From NCBI RefSeq assembly GCF_001723685.1, contig NZ_MCBX01000038.1, forward strand, positions 124,001 to 188,000: DNA of 64,000 nucleotides, given 5' to 3'. Source of the stretch: Candidatus Marithrix sp. Canyon 246 (lineage in GTDB: Bacteria; Pseudomonadota; Gammaproteobacteria; Beggiatoales; Beggiatoaceae). The position numbers were made by a program, and so were the translations under genes. Positions 60,489-64,000 of this stretch are shown one piece after another (the first letter of the stretch is position 1; each line of letters starts with the position of its first letter). The notes below the pieces were generated by a model. That model was not told where the DNA came from. It ran no database searches and saw nothing but the letters and a program-made list of their open reading frames with translations.

Positions 60489-60539
60489 TTCACCTTGGAT
60501 ACAGTCTCGCCCAAACTAAAGTTTTGATTCTAATTTGCT

Positions 60540-60554
60540 GCCCCTGAAAGGGGC
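60540..60554. repeat. GCCCCTGAAAGGGGC palindrome
   Basis: A 15-bp palindrome; the same sequence in opposite orientation lies at 60767-60781, and shorter relatives at 60206-60220 and 60609-60621. Confidence 0.85.
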
Positions 60555-60736
60555 AAACATACAAGGTCCCTCCTAATGTCGGGAGAGCAAAATTGGTTCA
60601 TCATTTTAGCCCTGAAAGGGCGATACATAATACATGACTTTTGAGAATTATTTCCTGAAAATTATCCAAAAATATCTAATTGATAAGCATTAATTATATA
60701 TCACCCTAAGAGGGCTAACATTCTAACTAAATCAAT

Positions 60737-60755
60737 CCTAGGGCGTTGCCCTAGG
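60737..60755. repeat. CCTAGGGC palindrome, copy 2
   Basis: Identical to 60176-60194, about 560 bp downstream; both copies are accompanied by a GCCCC..GGGGC-type hairpin some 12-25 bp further on. Confidence 0.9.
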
Positions 60756-60855
60756 CTGGTATGTCTGCCCCTTTCAGGGGCAAACAACACTTTACAAATA
60801 TGGATAATAATTTGCTATAGTAGTACAGCAATAAACGACCAAAAGGTAAATTATT

Positions 60856-63015
60856 ATGAAGCAATTTGAAAATCGTGAGGTTCGTCTTTTTATTTCTTCG
60901 ACTTTTCGGGGTATGCATGATGATCGCAAGGCTTTAGTTGATCATGTTTTTCCTGAAATTCGCCGTCGTTGTGCAAAGCAGGGTATTGGCTTTACTGAGG
61001 TTGATTTGCGCTGGGGGATTAGATCTGAGGATGTTGATCAAGGTTTGGCTGCGTCGATTTGTTTTCAGCAAATTGATACTTGTCAGCCCTTTTTTCTCGG
61101 CTTGTTGGGTGAATATTATGGTGCTACTTCTGATCAGCAAACTGAGAGTATTACTGAATTAGAGATAGTTTACGCAGTTTTGAATGTTGAGCCAAATCAA
61201 GCTTTATTTTATTTTCGTGATCCTAATTCTGCATATTCTGTTGCTGAAACTAATGCTGAAAATAGTGTTAAACAAGCAAGTTTAAAACAGCGTTTGCAAA
61301 AGCATGGTTGCCATATTGAGCCTTATAATCAACCTGATGATTTAAAATCTTTGGTTGTTGAGCCGCTGTGGGAGCAAATTTGTCATAGGTTTCCTGATAC
61401 TCTTACCGCAAAACAACAACTCAATTTTGAGCATGATGCTTTTGCTAATAGTCGCCAAAGAGTTTATATTAAACGTGATCTTGATTTTGAGCGTCTTAGT
61501 CAACATGCTCAAAGTGATGATGCCCCTTTAGTTATTTGGGCTGAGTCTGGTAGTGGTAAAACGGCATTATTAGCCAATTGGGGCGCAGAATATCAGGATA
61601 ATCATGCTGATGAATTAGTTATTTGGCATTTTTGCGGCAGTTCAGCAGATAGCACTAATCCAATTGTGTTGTTACGGCGGATTATGTTGAATTTAAAAAG
61701 CTTTTTTGAGATGGAAGATGAATTGCCGACTACTCCTGAAGCGATTAAGGATCAATTTGGTCAATGGTTAGCCAAAGCCACTAAGCCAGTAATTTTAATC
61801 ATTGATGGATTCAATCAATTACAAGAATCTGATATTACACGCGGTTGGTTGCATTTTATTCCGGCTAAAATTCGTTTATTTGTATCGACAATTTCGGCAG
61901 ATGATTTGCCGGCTGATTGGCAACGGTTTCAGTTGGCTTTATTAACTGATAAATCTGAGCGTAAAAAATTAATTACTAAATATTTACAACAATATGGCAA
62001 AAGTTTGGCGGATGCACCAATGCAAGATTTATTGGAGCATTCACAAACGGCAAATCCTTTGTATTTACAAGTAATTTTAGAGGAGTTACGAGTTTTTGGT
62101 GAGTTCGATAAATTGGAAGCTCACCTTAAAGAGCATTTGAAAACTGAAACTATTCCGGCTTTATATGATAAAGTTCTGGCACGTTTAGAGGCTGATTATC
62201 AAGCAGAAGAATTTCCGCATTTAGTCGCAGATAGTTTGAGTTTGTTATGGGCATCACGACAGGGGCTAAACGAAGCGGAATTATTGAAAATTTTGGATAT
62301 ACCTCAAGCAGTTTGGTCGCCTTTATATTTGGCTTTACAAAATACTTTAGTTAGCCGTGAGGGTTTGTTGAGTTTTTTCCATGATTATTTAAAGCAAGCG
62401 GTAGAGAATCGTTATTTGTCTAGCTGTGAAGATCAACAACAGTGGCATTTACGCTTAGCTAATTATTTTGAAGAACAAGAACTTGATAGCAGAATTGCAA
62501 ATGAATTGCCTTGGCAATTGCAACAGGCTGGAGAGAAAGATCGGTTGCGGGATTGTATTAGTGATATTTCGATGTTTTTGCAGTTTAATGGTCAAGAATA
62601 TGAGTTGTGGGGCTATTGGTTGGGGCTTGAACCTGATAAGACAATGGTTGAGGCTTATGGTGAGAGTTTAGCAAAGTATGAAGAAACTGAACAGCCTGAA
62701 GAAAATAATTTGGGTATTGTGTTGAATAATTTAGGTTTATTTTTTAATAAAGCTGGTTATTTTTCAGCAGCTATTCCTTTGTTGCGTCGCGCCTTAGAAA
62801 TTAATGAAAAAGTCTTGGGCAAGCAGCATCCCGACACGGCGAGTTCTCTGAATAATTTCGCGGGTTTACTTGAAGCGAAAGGAGACTATGACCATGCAGA
62901 ACCGCTTTACAAACGCGCCTTAGAAATATTTGAAAAAGTATTAGGTGCAGAACATCCCAATACAGTAACAGTCCGCGATAATTTAGAATATTGCAGAGCC
63001 AAAATAGAAAAATAA
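60856..63015 (+). CDS. STAND NTPase with DUF4062 N-terminus and TPR C-terminus
   Basis: A 719-residue protein of NLR-like architecture. Residues 1-110 match DUF4062 (VRLFISSTFRGMHDDRKALV, VDLRWGIRSED, FFLGLLGEYYG), an effector-like domain related to TIR. Then a NACHT/NB-ARC-type NTPase with Walker A WAESGSGKTAL (about residues 228-238) and Walker B VILIIDGFNQL. Helical arm follows, and the end has two 42-residue TPRs of the kinesin-light-chain type (PLLRRALEINEKVLGKQHPD, PLYKRALEIFEKVLGAEHPN). Likely a signal-sensing or defence ATPase; TPR or C-terminus senses and DUF4062 acts (inference). Isolated, with palindromes on both sides. Confidence 0.88.
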   Translation: MKQFENREVRLFISSTFRGMHDDRKALVDHVFPEIRRRCAKQGIGFTEVDLRWGIRSEDVDQGLAASICFQQIDTCQPFFLGLLGEYYGATSDQQTESITELEIVYAVLNVEPNQALFYFRDPNSAYSVAETNAENSVKQASLKQRLQKHGCHIEPYNQPDDLKSLVVEPLWEQICHRFPDTLTAKQQLNFEHDAFANSRQRVYIKRDLDFERLSQHAQSDDAPLVIWAESGSGKTALLANWGAEYQDNHADELVIWHFCGSSADSTNPIVLLRRIMLNLKSFFEMEDELPTTPEAIKDQFGQWLAKATKPVILIIDGFNQLQESDITRGWLHFIPAKIRLFVSTISADDLPADWQRFQLALLTDKSERKKLITKYLQQYGKSLADAPMQDLLEHSQTANPLYLQVILEELRVFGEFDKLEAHLKEHLKTETIPALYDKVLARLEADYQAEEFPHLVADSLSLLWASRQGLNEAELLKILDIPQAVWSPLYLALQNTLVSREGLLSFFHDYLKQAVENRYLSSCEDQQQWHLRLANYFEEQELDSRIANELPWQLQQAGEKDRLRDCISDISMFLQFNGQEYELWGYWLGLEPDKTMVEAYGESLAKYEETEQPEENNLGIVLNNLGLFFNKAGYFSAAIPLLRRALEINEKVLGKQHPDTASSLNNFAGLLEAKGDYDHAEPLYKRALEIFEKVLGAEHPNTVTVRDNLEYCRAKIEK

Positions 63016-63024
63016 ATAACAATA

Positions 63025-63131
63025 TTGTCTGAATCAGGATTTACAAAATTAAAGAATTTACAGGATATATCATTCTTTATCAAAGTGAAATCCTGAAAAT
63101 CCTAAAATCCTGTAAATCCTGATTCAGACAA
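63025..63131. repeat. Inverted repeat TTGTCTGAATCAGGATT family
   Basis: Arms of 21 bp (63025-63045 and 63111-63131) are perfectly complementary and enclose a 65-bp centre that itself repeats AATCCTGAAAATCCT-type units. This sequence type is common as a dispersed element in environmental bacteria (general knowledge). It separates the STAND gene from the ion-channel gene. Confidence 0.85.
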
Positions 63132-63157
63132 CTAAATTAATAAAGGAAAAAAACAAA

Positions 63158-64000
63158 ATGAACTACCAAATCCACAAAAAAGGCCAAAACCTACTACACT
63201 GGCAATTTATAGGAATTATCGGCCTAATAGTACTAATTCTAGGACTAATAAGTAACTTCCTAGCCTACCCAGCCAATAACATAATAACAATATTCGACAA
63301 CCTATCGCGTACCATACAACTATTTATACCCGAACAAGACTTGCTACAAGTTCCAGAAGGAGCATGGTATCTAGCAATTGCCAAATTTTTGGGAACTGTC
63401 GTTGCTTTCATCATAATCGCCCAAGTAATATTTCAAATATTTATCAACCAATACCAAATATGGCGACTACAACACAATAAAAATCATATTGTTATATCAT
63501 GATTTGCAGAATGTGGACAACAAATTGCAATAGCAGCATTAGCCCAAGACAAAAATGTCATTGCAATTGAACTAGAAACCAAACTACAACAACAAGCATT
63601 TATCATGCAAAACAACAATATAAGCCTACTAATAGCCGATCCAACAGACAAAACCACATTATTGCAAGCCGCAGCTCACCAAACCGAGCGCGTGATTTTT
63701 GCCAATAAAAATAACCTCCTAAATATCCAAGGAGTAAATAACTTACGACAAATATTGCAACAACAACCCACAACCACCACCAAATATGCCCATATTCAAA
63801 TAGACGACCCAAACCTAATCGAATCATTAAAAGAAGACCCACAATTCCTAAAATCAGACCAAAGCTTAAAAGTTATAACATTCAATAGACACCGCCTAAC
63901 CGCACGACGTTTATTACTAAGCTACCCCCTATACCAATATGCAGATATGCGGGGACAAGATAGAATCCGAGTAGCCATATTTGGATTTGCTAATAAAGCA
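63158..64000 (+). pseudogene. Ion channel with TrkA-N (RCK) domain, interrupted by in-frame TGA (partial)
   Basis: The N-terminal 114 residues hold two transmembrane segments (about 14-40 and 68-98) with a pore-like spacer, then the start of a Rossmann strand, HIVIS. A TGA at 63500-63502 interrupts at the place of the first Gly of GxGxxG; the frame is then open to the window edge with TrkA-N features (AECGQQIAIAALAQ, NVIAIELETK, ISLLIADPTD, ERVIFANKN). A single base change GGA to TGA would explain it. C-ended and CTA/ATA codons are far commoner than in neighbours, suggesting transfer. Pseudogene, sequencing error or recent nonsense mutation. Confidence 0.8.

Larger units (their letters stand above)
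60166..60855. other. Spacer of 690 bp packed with palindromic elements
   Basis: No gene is seen. It holds two copies of CCTAGGGCGTTGCCCTAGG (60176-60194, 60737-60755), hairpins GCCCCTGAAAGGGGC-type (60206-60220, 60540-60554, 60609-60621, 60767-60781), the second copy of the 1687 repeat (60239-60267), a GTTGGGTT hairpin (60295-60337) and a full 33-bp palindrome (60456-60488). The last 50 bp before 60856 lead into the STAND gene with AAAGG as ribosome-binding site. Confidence 0.85.

Noticed and set aside
63500-63502. TGA read as Gly (code 25) or selenocysteine
   Set aside because: Many genes in the window end normally at TGA, and the expected residue is Gly with no SECIS or selenium genes visible; a point mutation or error is simpler.

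Overview
The window is a low-GC chromosomal segment from a gammaproteobacterium. The conserved blocks miaA-hfq-hflX-hflK-hflC-yjeT-purA and aroK-aroB-damX have typical gammaproteobacterial order. A membrane-bound nitrate reductase (narI), a DsrC-family protein, form IA-type RuBisCO genes with cbbR, several metacaspase-like proteins, CHAT and haemagglutinin (TPS) proteins, DUF29 and AAA-ATPase-like/PD-(D/E)XK genes, and many dispersed palindromes together suggest a large sulfur bacterium of the Beggiatoaceae/Thiotrichales type. That taxonomic reading is inference; no rRNA gene is present.

Layout. 0-4.3 kb: the end of narI, a cysteine-less DsrC paralogue, then minus-strand DUF29, a broken AAA gene, DUF4395, DUF484 and a receiver-only response regulator, tRNA-Lys and a lipoprotein. 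4.4-22.4 kb is an accessory region rich in exported caspase-family proteins: five C14-like genes (one fused to a seven-bladed WD40 propeller and carrying Ser in place of the catalytic Cys), two OmpA-C peptidoglycan-binding lipoproteins beside them, a tandem pair of TonB-dependent receptors, and an AAA ATPase plus DUF4276-like pair. Housekeeping apbC, dcd and osmC sit inside this stretch. 22.4-29 kb: ung, damX-like, aroB, aroK, a LysM protein, a 70-bp tandem repeat array and hisC.

29-40 kb is a second accessory region: an ATPase/DUF234 gene, secreted hypotheticals, a TPS haemagglutinin, a 1086-residue lamin-tail-domain protein with an internal 75-residue duplication, an AAA-like/PD-(D/E)XK gene and the scrambled relic of a duplication. 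40-50.7 kb: dnaN, a carbamoyltransferase/SxtJ/DUF5989 operon, a MntA/HepT toxin-antitoxin pair, then purA to miaA. 50.7-56.5 kb: a tight CHAT protease - TPS exoprotein - 5'-nucleotidase operon and a VapBC-like pair. 56.5-60.2 kb: cbbR, rbcL, rbcS, lipA. The right end carries a palindrome-rich spacer, a DUF4062/STAND NTPase/TPR gene, and a TrkA-N ion-channel gene interrupted by an in-frame TGA.

Most notable points: (1) the RuBisCO large subunit aligns to form IA with a constant 7-residue offset, yet has N123S, T173P, H294Q and K334R (spinach numbering) and a shortened C-terminal tail, so it may not be an ordinary carboxylase; (2) exported caspase-like proteases recur next to OmpA-type peptidoglycan-binding lipoproteins, including a predicted pseudo-caspase/WD40 protein; (3) one palindrome family (arms AGACCTGACAGG or similar) occurs at least 11 times, several copies directly abutting start codons. 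All assignments come from reading motifs by eye; no database search was run.
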